Below are positions 54,288 through 64,000 of a DNA stretch of 64,000 nt, piece by piece; the stretch's first letter is position 1; every line of letters begins with the position of its first letter. The stretch is from assembly GCF_001613505.1 (NCBI RefSeq), contig NZ_BDCM01000008.1:164176-228175 (forward strand), read 5' to 3'. The position numbers and the translations under genes were made by a program. Source of the DNA: Nocardia mikamii NBRC 108933. Its GTDB lineage: Bacteria; Actinomycetota; Actinomycetes; Mycobacteriales; Mycobacteriaceae. The notes beneath the pieces were generated by a model. That model had not been told where the DNA came from. It saw only the letters and a program-made list of their open reading frames with translations, and searched no databases.

Positions 54288-54389
54288 TCAGGCCAAGCCC
54301 CACGCCTGCGGCAGGTAGGTGACGGCGGCGAGGGAGGTCACCGTATCGGCCAGATTCGATACGGCGGAACCGGCGGCGAGGATCGGCAC
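54288..54389 (-). CDS. Possible 33-residue small protein
   Basis: GTG at 54389 follows GGAG with a seven-base gap and opens a 33-codon frame: MPILAAGSAVSNLADTV...TYLPQAWGLA. It is mildly hydrophobic and amphipathic, with no family recognised. It could be a small membrane-associated peptide or chance. The ribosome site and a clean position between hairpin and upstream gap are the only support. Confidence 0.35.
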   Translation of the reverse strand: MPILAAGSAVSNLADTVTSLAAVTYLPQAWGLA

Positions 54390-54835
54390 GAAACAACTCC
54401 ATTCTGCGGGAACACATCCTCGTCGACGGTAGAGCCGCTGCACCGGGCCGGTAACGTTCTGGAGACGGCCGCGACTCGCCGAATTCGTCATTGCCGCACG
54501 GTGATTGGATATTCACCGGTTCGTAACCGTGAAAAGCGATAGGTACGCGGCGTTTTCGGAGCAGAATTCCCTCGGGCGGTTCGTTCGGAACCACGAGGTC
54601 GCCGATGCCGGAATCGGGTGTATCGGGTGGGGTTCGAGACGTGCGCTGTCCCTCGGAACTCACTGCCCGGCGTTCGCGCTGTGGAGCGTTCCGAACGGCC
54701 GCCGACCACGTCACCATTGCGGGTGGTGGATCCAGCCGATTCGATCGGCGACCGATCGCGTATTAGGGTGCGTGGCACGCGCGCCGGATCGCTGGTCGGC
54801 GGCGCCGGACACGCCGCTCGATCCGAAGGACATTC

Positions 54836-55228
54836 ATGCGCCGCATCGCATTCGCCGCGTCCCTGCTCGCCCTCGCCTGCGCCGTCGGAGCCTGCGGCGG
54901 ATCCTCAGACGACCACGCGGCGAGCACGACCACGACATCTGCTGCGGCGCAATCGAGTTCGGTCGCCGCGGCGGGCGGTCAGGACTGTGGCGCGCAGCCC
55001 TGGCCTCGCCCGCTCCCCGACTTCCGCGGGAAGTCACTGGGGCAGACCGTCGTCGGTGCGGCGCTGTGCTTCGACATCACCGGTATCACGACCGCGGACG
55101 GCCGCGATGTGATGCACGATCCGGGCGCCGCGACGACGCCTTGGACGGTCACCGCCCAGCAGCCGGAGGCGGGGACGCCGGTCGCCGCGGACACCGCGGT
55201 CACGCTGACGGTCGACGTCCCGCACTGA
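54836..55228 (+). CDS. Lipoprotein with PASTA-like C-terminal domain
   Basis: This 130-residue protein has a signal peptide (MRRIAFAASLLALACAVGACGG) with a lipobox cysteine, so the mature protein is lipid-anchored on the outer membrane face. A Thr/Ser/Ala linker follows, then a single PASTA-like repeat: LPDFRGKSLGQTVVGAALCFDITGITTADGRDVM...VTAQQPEAGTPVAADTAVTLTVDVPH. PASTA domains bind peptidoglycan fragments or beta-lactams in Ser/Thr kinases and PBPs, so a cell-wall role is possible. Two cysteines (in GGQDCGAQPW and ALCFDI) could form a disulfide. It is tail-to-tail with the aldo/keto reductase gene (3-base gap). Confidence 0.8.
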   Translation: MRRIAFAASLLALACAVGACGGSSDDHAASTTTTSAAAQSSSVAAAGGQDCGAQPWPRPLPDFRGKSLGQTVVGAALCFDITGITTADGRDVMHDPGAATTPWTVTAQQPEAGTPVAADTAVTLTVDVPH

Positions 55229-55231
55229 TCG

Positions 55232-56215
<984 letters not shown>

Positions 56216-56278
56216 GCGAGCGGTCCTCCTGAGGTGCCATCGGTTCGAATGATGAGTCCTTGCGAACTCACGGCGCCG

Positions 56279-56309
56279 ACGCTACGACTTGGAGTGCGCT
56301 CCAAGTCAA
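56279..56309 (-). promoter_or_regulatory. MerR-type promoter of the aldo/keto reductase
   Basis: Read leftward, TTGACT (56304-56309), a 19-base spacer and TAGCGT (56279-56284). The spacer contains most of a perfect palindrome, GACTTGGAG-N4-CTCCAAGTC (56286-56307). The geometry and palindrome are classic for MerR activators. No matching MerR gene is next to it. Confidence 0.75.
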
Positions 56310-56313
56310 GCCG

Positions 56314-56772
56314 TCAGCGGGAACCGTCGTCGTCGAGCCGTGCGACCAGCACGGCCAATGCGTCGCCCAGGATGCGCCGCTGCTGCGCATCGATATCGTC
56401 GAGAGCGGCGGCGAAGCGTTGGATGCGGGCCGACGTCAGGCCGTTGACCAGTGATTTCGCCTGCTCGGTGACAGTCAGCAACTGGGCTCTGCCGTCGGCC
56501 GGGTCGGCGGTGCGTTCGAGATATCCGTACTTCTCCAGGCCCGACACGATGCGCGACATCGTGGGGGCGGTGACGTGTTCGGCGGCGGCCAGATCACCCA
56601 GGCGCATCGGGCCGCTGCGTACCAGGGTGCCCAGTGCCGCCGCCGAGCCGGGACTCAGCGAACCCAGGTCACCGGAGCGCCGCAGCAGGCGAGTGATCCG
56701 GCCGAGCGCGAAGTACAGATCCGCCGCTTCGGCAAGCTCCTCCGCGCTGCGTGCGCGCTCCTGCTGGATCAT
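56314..56772 (-). CDS. MarR-family regulator
   Basis: This 152-residue winged-helix protein has the recognition region PMRLGDLAAAEHVTAPTMSRIVSGLEKYGYLERTADPADGRAQLLTVTEQAKSLV, with the D-x-R wing (DPADGR). MarR proteins respond to phenolic or oxidising ligands. The ATG at 56772 (MIQQERARSAEEL) is used. Its stop codon lies just upstream of the aldo/keto reductase promoter on the same strand, so the two are transcribed in the same direction, but the promoter there looks MerR-type. Its own target is therefore uncertain. Confidence 0.9.
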   Translation of the reverse strand: MIQQERARSAEELAEAADLYFALGRITRLLRRSGDLGSLSPGSAAALGTLVRSGPMRLGDLAAAEHVTAPTMSRIVSGLEKYGYLERTADPADGRAQLLTVTEQAKSLVNGLTSARIQRFAAALDDIDAQQRRILGDALAVLVARLDDDGSR

Positions 56773-56964
56773 GGGCGTTGTCGCTCCTACGCGTGTGCTG
56801 GGACCGTCGGCAGCCGCACCGTCGGCGATATCCGATTCAGTAAGTATGCCTCTCCCGTCGATCGGGGAGCGTTCGGCCTGCTCATCGGCGCCGCGGCGGG
56901 ATCCTGAGGACGCGCTCGACGGGAACAGGACGAGCGCGGCGGGACGGTTACACCGCCGGACGCC

Positions 56965-59574
<2,610 letters not shown>

Positions 59575-59605
59575 CCGGCCGCCCGACGACACACAAGGAG
59601 ACGCA

Positions 59606-60028
59606 ATGCATCTGCGGCAAGGGACGTTCTCCCATCTGCCCGACCTGTCCGATACCGAAATCGGCGCTCAGATCCGCTACGCGCTGCTCAACAACTGGCC
59701 GGTCTCGATCGAGTACACCGACGATCCGCATCCACGCAACGTCTACTGGGAGATGTGGGGACTGCCGCTGTTCGACCTCGACGAACCCGACGGCGTGCTC
59801 GCCGAGGTGAACGCCTGCCGTTCGACGTTCCCGCACCACTACATCCGCGTCAACGCCTACGACGCGAGCTACGGCAGGCAGACGACGGCGCTGAGTTTCC
59901 TGGTGCAGCGGCCCGCCGACGAACCGGGCTTCCTGGTGGTGCGCACCGAGACCGAGGATCGGCGGCAGCACTACGGCCTGCGGTCCTACGCCACCGAGGT
60001 GCGCGCGGGCGCGCGCTACCGGGACTGA
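59606..60028 (+). CDS. cbbS: RubisCO small subunit
   Basis: This 140-residue small subunit completes the L8S8 form I enzyme. [58 protein letters not shown] and [16 protein letters not shown] match red-type small subunits, including their longer C-terminal part. AAGGAG precedes the ATG at 59606, 31 bases after cbbL. Confidence 0.96.
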   Translation: MHLRQGTFSHLPDLSDTEIGAQIRYALLNNWPVSIEYTDDPHPRNVYWEMWGLPLFDLDEPDGVLAEVNACRSTFPHHYIRVNAYDASYGRQTTALSFLVQRPADEPGFLVVRTETEDRRQHYGLRSYATEVRAGARYRD

Positions 60029-60053
60029 CGCGATGGTGGACGGGAGGCAGGCG

Positions 60054-61094
60054 ATGTCGGGCGGCACACAGGGCAGCGGATCGGGATTTCGGATGTACCG
60101 GCCGGGAGCGAGCGGTTCCGCGGGATCGGGAGCGAATCACACCGAGGCGCACGCGAATTCCGATCCGTCGGAGATCGCGCTGCCGGACGACGCGACGGTC
60201 GATCTGTCGACGGATCTGGCCGGCAAGAACGTCGAGGACACCCTCGCCCGGCTCGACGCGGAGCTGATCGGGCTGGCCACGGTCAAGAAGCGGGTGCGTG
60301 AGATCGCGGCGCTGCTGCTGATCGACCGGGCCCGGCAGCGGTTCGGACTGCAGGCCGACCGTCCCACCATGCATATGAGTTTCACCGGCGGGCCAGGCAC
60401 CGGGAAGACGACGGTCGCGCTGCGGATGGCGGAGATGTTGCACGCCCTCGGCTACATCCGGAAACCGAAGGTGCACACCGTGACCCGCGACGACCTGGTC
60501 GGTCAGTTCATCGGCCACACCGCGCCCAAGACCAAGGAGGCGCTGGCCAAGGCCGCGGGCGGAGTGTTGTTCATCGACGAGGCGTACTACCTGTTCCGGC
60601 CGGAGAACGAGCGGGACTACGGACAGGAGGTGATCGAGATCCTGCTGCAGGAGATGGAGACCGAACGTTCCAGTCTGGTGGTGATCTTCGCCGGATATCC
60701 GGACCGGATGGAGACGTTCTTCTCCGCCAATCCCGGTTTGTCCTCTCGGGTGGCCCACCACATCGAATTCCTGGACTACACGCGCGAGGAACTGCTGGCC
60801 ATCGCCGAGGTGATGGTGGCACAGCAGAATTTCCGATTCGGCGATTCGGCGGCGGCGGCCTTCGACGACTATCTGGCGGTGCGAATGGCGCGGCCGCGTT
60901 TCGCGAATGCGCGCAGTGTCCGCAATGCCGTGGACCGGTGCCGGCTGCGGCAGGCGAATCGGCTGGTGCAGGAGCATCGCCCGCTCGGCAAGGACGATTT
61001 GATGACGCTGACGACCGAAGACATCTACGGCAGCAGCGTTTTCGGCGACCGCGTCGGCGCCGCGGAGGAGGCGCCGGCATGCCCGACGGAATGA
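60054..61094 (+). CDS. cbbX: RubisCO activase CbbX
   Basis: This AAA+ ATPase of about 346 residues has the Walker A FTGGPGTGKTTVALRMAEML, the CbbX pore-loop region VGQFIGHTAPKTKEALAKA, the Walker B GGVLFIDEAYYLF and the arginine-containing GLSSRVAHHIEF. CbbX removes inhibitory sugar phosphates from red-type RubisCO by pulling on the large-subunit C-terminus. The first 50 or so residues are a Gly/Ser-rich, probably disordered extension. ATG 60054 (MSGGTQGSG) is favoured because GGGAGG lies six bases upstream; ATG 60033 is an alternative. Confidence 0.94.
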   Translation: MSGGTQGSGSGFRMYRPGASGSAGSGANHTEAHANSDPSEIALPDDATVDLSTDLAGKNVEDTLARLDAELIGLATVKKRVREIAALLLIDRARQRFGLQADRPTMHMSFTGGPGTGKTTVALRMAEMLHALGYIRKPKVHTVTRDDLVGQFIGHTAPKTKEALAKAAGGVLFIDEAYYLFRPENERDYGQEVIEILLQEMETERSSLVVIFAGYPDRMETFFSANPGLSSRVAHHIEFLDYTREELLAIAEVMVAQQNFRFGDSAAAAFDDYLAVRMARPRFANARSVRNAVDRCRLRQANRLVQEHRPLGKDDLMTLTTEDIYGSSVFGDRVGAAEEAPACPTE

Positions 61095-62155
61095 AAACCC
61101 TCACCCGCTACACGATCGAACAGGAACATCGGCATCCCGGTTCCTCGGGAGAGTTCTCCGCACTGCTCAATGTCGTGTCCACCGCGGCGAAGATCATCGC
61201 CAATCAGGTGACCCGTGGCCGCATCGTGGGTGCGCTGGATGAATCGGACGGCGCGGACCTTCCGCTGAGCCTGCATCGGCGCATGGACGCCATCGCCAAC
61301 GACATCATGGTGGAGCAATCCGAATCCAGCGGGCCGTTGTCTGCACTGCTGTCGGAGCAGATGAACGGATTTCATCCGGTGGTGGGGGAGGTGCGGCGGG
61401 GCAAATACATGCTGGCCTTCGATCCGCTGGACGGGTCTTCGAATATCGATGTGAATCTGCCCGTCGGCACGATATTCAGTGTGTTGCGCGCACCGGAAGA
61501 CGGGCGGGCGCCGCAGGCGGCGGATTTCCTGCAGCCGGGAGTGCGGCAGGTCTGTGCGGGATTCACGCTCTACGGCCCGGCGACGATGCTGGTTCTCACC
61601 ACCGGCAGCGGAGTCGATGGGTTCACCCTCGATCGAGAGATCGGAGCATTCGTGCTCACCCACCCCCGCATGCGCATTCCCGAGGACACCTCGGGATTCG
61701 CGATCAACGCCGCCAACGAGCGGTTCTGGCAGCGCCCGGTGCGACGTTATGTGCACGAATGTCTCGACGGGGTCGACGGGCCGCGATCGCGCGATTTCAA
61801 TATGCGCTGGGTGGCGTCACTGGTCGCCGACGCCTTCCACATCCTCACCCGTGGCGGGGTCTATCTGTATCCGTACGACACCCGTGATCCCGCCCGGCCG
61901 GGCCGGGTGTCGCTGCTGTACGGCGCCAATCCCATCGCCTTCGTGATCGAACAGGCCGGCGGCGCCGCGACCACCGGCCACGAACGGGTGCTCGAGGTGG
62001 TTCCCGCGCATCCGCATCAACAGATCCCGCTGGTTTTCGGATCGCGCAACGAGGTGCGCCGGATCGAGCGCTATCACCGTGAACCCGATGCCGGGCCGCC
62101 ATTCGACGCGTCGTTGTTCGGTACCCGCACCCTGTTCCGACCGGCGCGCCATTGA
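61079..62155 (+). CDS. cbbF: Fructose-1,6-bisphosphatase class I
   Basis: This 358-residue class I FBPase has the metal-binding and substrate motifs GKYMLAFDPLDGSSNIDVNLPVGTIFSVLR, YGPATMLVLTTGSGVDGFTLDREIGAFVLTHP, and the C-terminal RPGRVSLLYGANPIAFVIEQAGGAATTGHERVLEVVPAHPHQQIPLVFGSRNEV. It releases phosphate from fructose (and sedoheptulose) bisphosphate in the Calvin cycle. ATG 61079 (MPDGMKTLTRY) follows GAGGAG and overlaps the cbbX end by 16 bases, a sign of translational coupling. Confidence 0.95.
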   Translation: MPDGMKTLTRYTIEQEHRHPGSSGEFSALLNVVSTAAKIIANQVTRGRIVGALDESDGADLPLSLHRRMDAIANDIMVEQSESSGPLSALLSEQMNGFHPVVGEVRRGKYMLAFDPLDGSSNIDVNLPVGTIFSVLRAPEDGRAPQAADFLQPGVRQVCAGFTLYGPATMLVLTTGSGVDGFTLDREIGAFVLTHPRMRIPEDTSGFAINAANERFWQRPVRRYVHECLDGVDGPRSRDFNMRWVASLVADAFHILTRGGVYLYPYDTRDPARPGRVSLLYGANPIAFVIEQAGGAATTGHERVLEVVPAHPHQQIPLVFGSRNEVRRIERYHREPDAGPPFDASLFGTRTLFRPARH

Positions 62156-62181
62156 ACGCCGGCTGATCGAATCGAGATGTC

Positions 62182-63060
62182 ATGTCGCGCAAACATCCCG
62201 TGGTCGCCATCACCGGTTCCTCCGGCGCGGGAACGACCAGCGTCACCCGGACCTTCCAGGAAATCTTCCGGCGGGAGGGCATCAATGCCGCGATCGTGGA
62301 GGGGGATTCGTTTCACCGCTACGATCGCGGCGGTATGCAGGTGGCGATGGCCGAAGCCGAAGCCGATCTGAATCTGCATTTCTCGCATTTCGGCCCGGAG
62401 GCCAATCTGCTCACCGAACTGGAGAGCCTGTTCCGCGATTACGGGCAATCCGGGGTCGGGTTGGTGCGCAAATATCTGCACGACGAGACCGAGGCCAAAC
62501 CCTACGGACTGGAACCGGGCACCTTCACGCCGTGGGAAGAACTCGCCCCCGGCAGCGACCTGCTGTTCTACGAGGGCCTGCACGGCGCCGCGGTCACCGG
62601 CACGGTCGATGTGGCGCGCTACGCGGATCTGCTGGTGGGCGTGGTGCCGATCGTGAATCTGGAATGGATTCAGAAGGTCATCCGCGACAAGACCGAGCGC
62701 GGCTATTCCAGCGAAGCGGTGATCGATACGATCCTGCGGCGCATGCCCGACTATGTGAAGTACATCTGCCCGCAGTTCTCGCGCACCTATGTCAATTTCC
62801 AGCGGGTGCCGACGGTGGACACCTCGAATCCGTTCACCGCCCGCAGCATTCCGACCGCCGACGAAAGTTTCGTCGTGATCCGCTTCGCCGATCCGAAGGT
62901 GATCGATTTCCCGTATCTGCTGTCGATGCTGCACGATTCGTTCATGTCGCGTCCGAACTGCATCGTGGTGCCGGGCGGCAAGATGGATCTGGCGATGCAG
63001 CTGATCTTCACTCCGCTCATTCTGCGGTTGATGGACAAACGTCCCGGCCCGCGCGCATAA
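62182..63060 (+). CDS. cbbP: Phosphoribulokinase
   Basis: This 292-residue kinase makes ribulose-1,5-bisphosphate, the RubisCO substrate. VAITGSSGAGTTSVTRTFQEIF is its P-loop, VEGDSFHRYDR has the family's SFHRYDR signature, and DLLFYEGLHGAAV is the catalytic-region motif of the bacterial class I enzyme. Length is normal for the bacterial type. It is the last clear Calvin-cycle gene of the operon, 26 bases after cbbF. Confidence 0.95.
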   Translation: MSRKHPVVAITGSSGAGTTSVTRTFQEIFRREGINAAIVEGDSFHRYDRGGMQVAMAEAEADLNLHFSHFGPEANLLTELESLFRDYGQSGVGLVRKYLHDETEAKPYGLEPGTFTPWEELAPGSDLLFYEGLHGAAVTGTVDVARYADLLVGVVPIVNLEWIQKVIRDKTERGYSSEAVIDTILRRMPDYVKYICPQFSRTYVNFQRVPTVDTSNPFTARSIPTADESFVVIRFADPKVIDFPYLLSMLHDSFMSRPNCIVVPGGKMDLAMQLIFTPLILRLMDKRPGPRA

Positions 63061-63123
63061 CCGGTCATGAACACGGTGTTTCGACGCTCGCGCGCGACGA
63101 CCTCGCGGAGTTGAATCGACGCT

Positions 63124-63969
63124 ATGTGGTCGATGAATATGAGCGCCACGTGGGCCGCGGCGCGCCGGGATGCACCGGCTGCCGGATCCGGGCCGCTCCG
63201 GCAACTGGTCGAGGAATTCGCCGAGATCGAAATCGTGGACCGATCGATGACGCTGGCGGCCAAGATCTTCACCTGTGTGCTGCCCGTGATCATCGCCGGG
63301 TCCGTGTTCTCCCAGCTCGATCTGGCGACCCGCGCCATCGACGATCAGCTGGGACTGGACCGGACGACGTTCCGGTCCGCCTTCGGAGTCGTCGCGTCGA
63401 CCGATCCGACATTCGCGGCGTTCGGGGTGGTCGGGCTGCTGATGGTCGTGATCAGTGGCGCGTCGTTCGCCAAAACTCTCGCGCGCATCTACGGCAAGCT
63501 CTGGGACGTGCCGGCGATCGGCCTGCGCGACGCATGGCGGTGGCCGGTGGTTCTGCTCGTCGTCGCATTCTCTGCCGCGACGATCGGGGCCGTGCGCCAA
63601 CTCGCCGGGCTCCGCTATTTCGGACCGCCGCTCACCCTGGCCGGCGAGTTGCTGGTGTGGATGATCGTATGGACCCTCTGCGCGTACCTGCTCACCCTGG
63701 GGAAGCTGCGCGGGCGGGCGCTGTGGGCGACCGGGGCGCTGACGGCCATCGGATTGACCTCGGTCCGGGCCGGAGGACGCCTGGTGCTGCCGAAGGTCAC
63801 CGCCTCCGCCCAGGCGAAGTTCGGGCTGCTCGGCCCGGTGTTCACCGCGATCAGTTGGCTTTTCGTGCTGTCGATCGTGGTGGTCGGGGCGGCGACGATC
63901 GCCAAGGTGCTGGTCCCCGGCCCGGCGCCCACCGAGGGGGAGGATGCCGAGCCGGGCGCTGAACCGTGA
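63124..63969 (+). CDS. YihY/BrkB-family membrane protein
   Basis: This 281-residue protein has about six hydrophobic helices (SMTLAAKIFTCVLPVIIAGSVFSQL, FAAFGVVGLLMVVISGASFAKTLARIYGKLW, WRWPVVLLVVAFSAATIGAV, LTLAGELLVWMIVWTLCAYLLTLG, FTAISWLFVLSIVVVGAATIAKVLV). These and the ASFAKTLARIYGKLWDVP segment resemble YihY/BrkB-type integral membrane proteins, whose function is unknown. ATG 63124 is used; an ATG three codons in is possible. It follows cbbP by 63 bases and may or may not belong to that operon. Confidence 0.7.
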   Translation: MWSMNMSATWAAARRDAPAAGSGPLRQLVEEFAEIEIVDRSMTLAAKIFTCVLPVIIAGSVFSQLDLATRAIDDQLGLDRTTFRSAFGVVASTDPTFAAFGVVGLLMVVISGASFAKTLARIYGKLWDVPAIGLRDAWRWPVVLLVVAFSAATIGAVRQLAGLRYFGPPLTLAGELLVWMIVWTLCAYLLTLGKLRGRALWATGALTAIGLTSVRAGGRLVLPKVTASAQAKFGLLGPVFTAISWLFVLSIVVVGAATIAKVLVPGPAPTEGEDAEPGAEP

Positions 63970-64000
63970 CGGGTAATCCCCGCCCGCCGCTGCGCTATTT
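63966..64000 (+). CDS. Start of a further gene, truncated by the window end
   Basis: A GTG overlaps the preceding TGA (GTGA) and opens MTGNPRPPLRY, running off the window. The four-base overlap with the YihY-like gene is typical of coupled genes. Only 11 codons are visible, so no product can be named. Confidence 0.3.
   Translation, partial: MTGNPRPPLRY

Larger units (their letters stand above)
54189..54835. other. Largely non-coding stretch between CBS and lipoprotein genes
   Basis: These 647 bases hold a strong hairpin (54241-54270), one possible very small minus-strand gene (54288-54389) and otherwise no supported gene. TATTAG near 54760 may be the -10 of the lipoprotein gene. Confidence 0.45.

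Noticed and set aside
56314..56772. MarR protein as direct regulator of the aldo/keto reductase
   Set aside because: The promoter has a MerR-type 19-base spacer with a centred dyad, which a MarR repressor would not require. The link is not supported by the sequence.

Overview
The window is high-GC actinobacterial DNA. Nocardia or a close relative is the best guess. This rests on the rifamycin monooxygenase (close to the N. farcinica Rox sequence as I remember it), the many GTG starts, the single-chain acyl-CoA carboxylase and an actinobacterial-style nuo operon. The genus is inferred, not proven. No rRNA, tRNA, CRISPR array or insertion sequence was found.

Layout. (1) 1-7257: a LysE-type exporter fragment, an amidase, a solitary tyrosine recombinase, a GNAT acetyltransferase, then rox (rifamycin monooxygenase) preceded by a perfect palindrome that looks like the rifamycin-associated element, then a hotdog thioesterase and a crotonase-fold enzyme. 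(2) 7258-20305: a compact, apparently undescribed natural-product locus. It has a bimodular NRPS (C-A(Ser)-PCP-C-A-PCP-TE), an unusual protein fusing a flavin monooxygenase to a condensation-like domain with a degenerate active site, a TetR/MFS pair with a visible operator, and a stand-alone LuxR-type HTH protein. (3) 20342-36763: mixed accessory genes. These include a DinB protein, a zinc-finger/coiled-coil protein behind a cluster of perfect palindromes, two SAM-methyltransferase paralogues, a single-chain long-chain acyl-CoA carboxylase with a divergent TetR, a TipA-like MerR, an EamA exporter, a P450, lipoproteins, NAD(P)-binding proteins and another TetR with tandem operators.

(4) 36874-53528: the whole respiratory complex I operon nuoA to nuoN, transcribed leftward, in which nuoH and nuoI are one continuous reading frame. 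A response-regulator gene lies upstream, as Rv3143 does in Mycobacterium tuberculosis, and ends in a clear terminator. (5) 53760-56772: a CBS-domain protein, a PASTA-like lipoprotein, an aldo/keto reductase behind a MerR-type promoter, and a MarR regulator. (6) 56965-63060: a Calvin-cycle locus, with divergent cbbR and then cbbL-cbbS-cbbX-cbbF-cbbP. It encodes RubisCO, its activase, fructose-bisphosphatase and phosphoribulokinase, i.e. the diagnostic CO2-fixation enzymes. A YihY/BrkB-like membrane protein and the first bases of another gene close the window.

The genes suggest a soil-type actinomycete able to inactivate rifamycins, make a small serine-containing peptide product, carboxylate long-chain acyl-CoA and fix CO2 alongside aerobic respiration through complex I. 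Functions come from reading motifs in translated sequence. No database search was possible.
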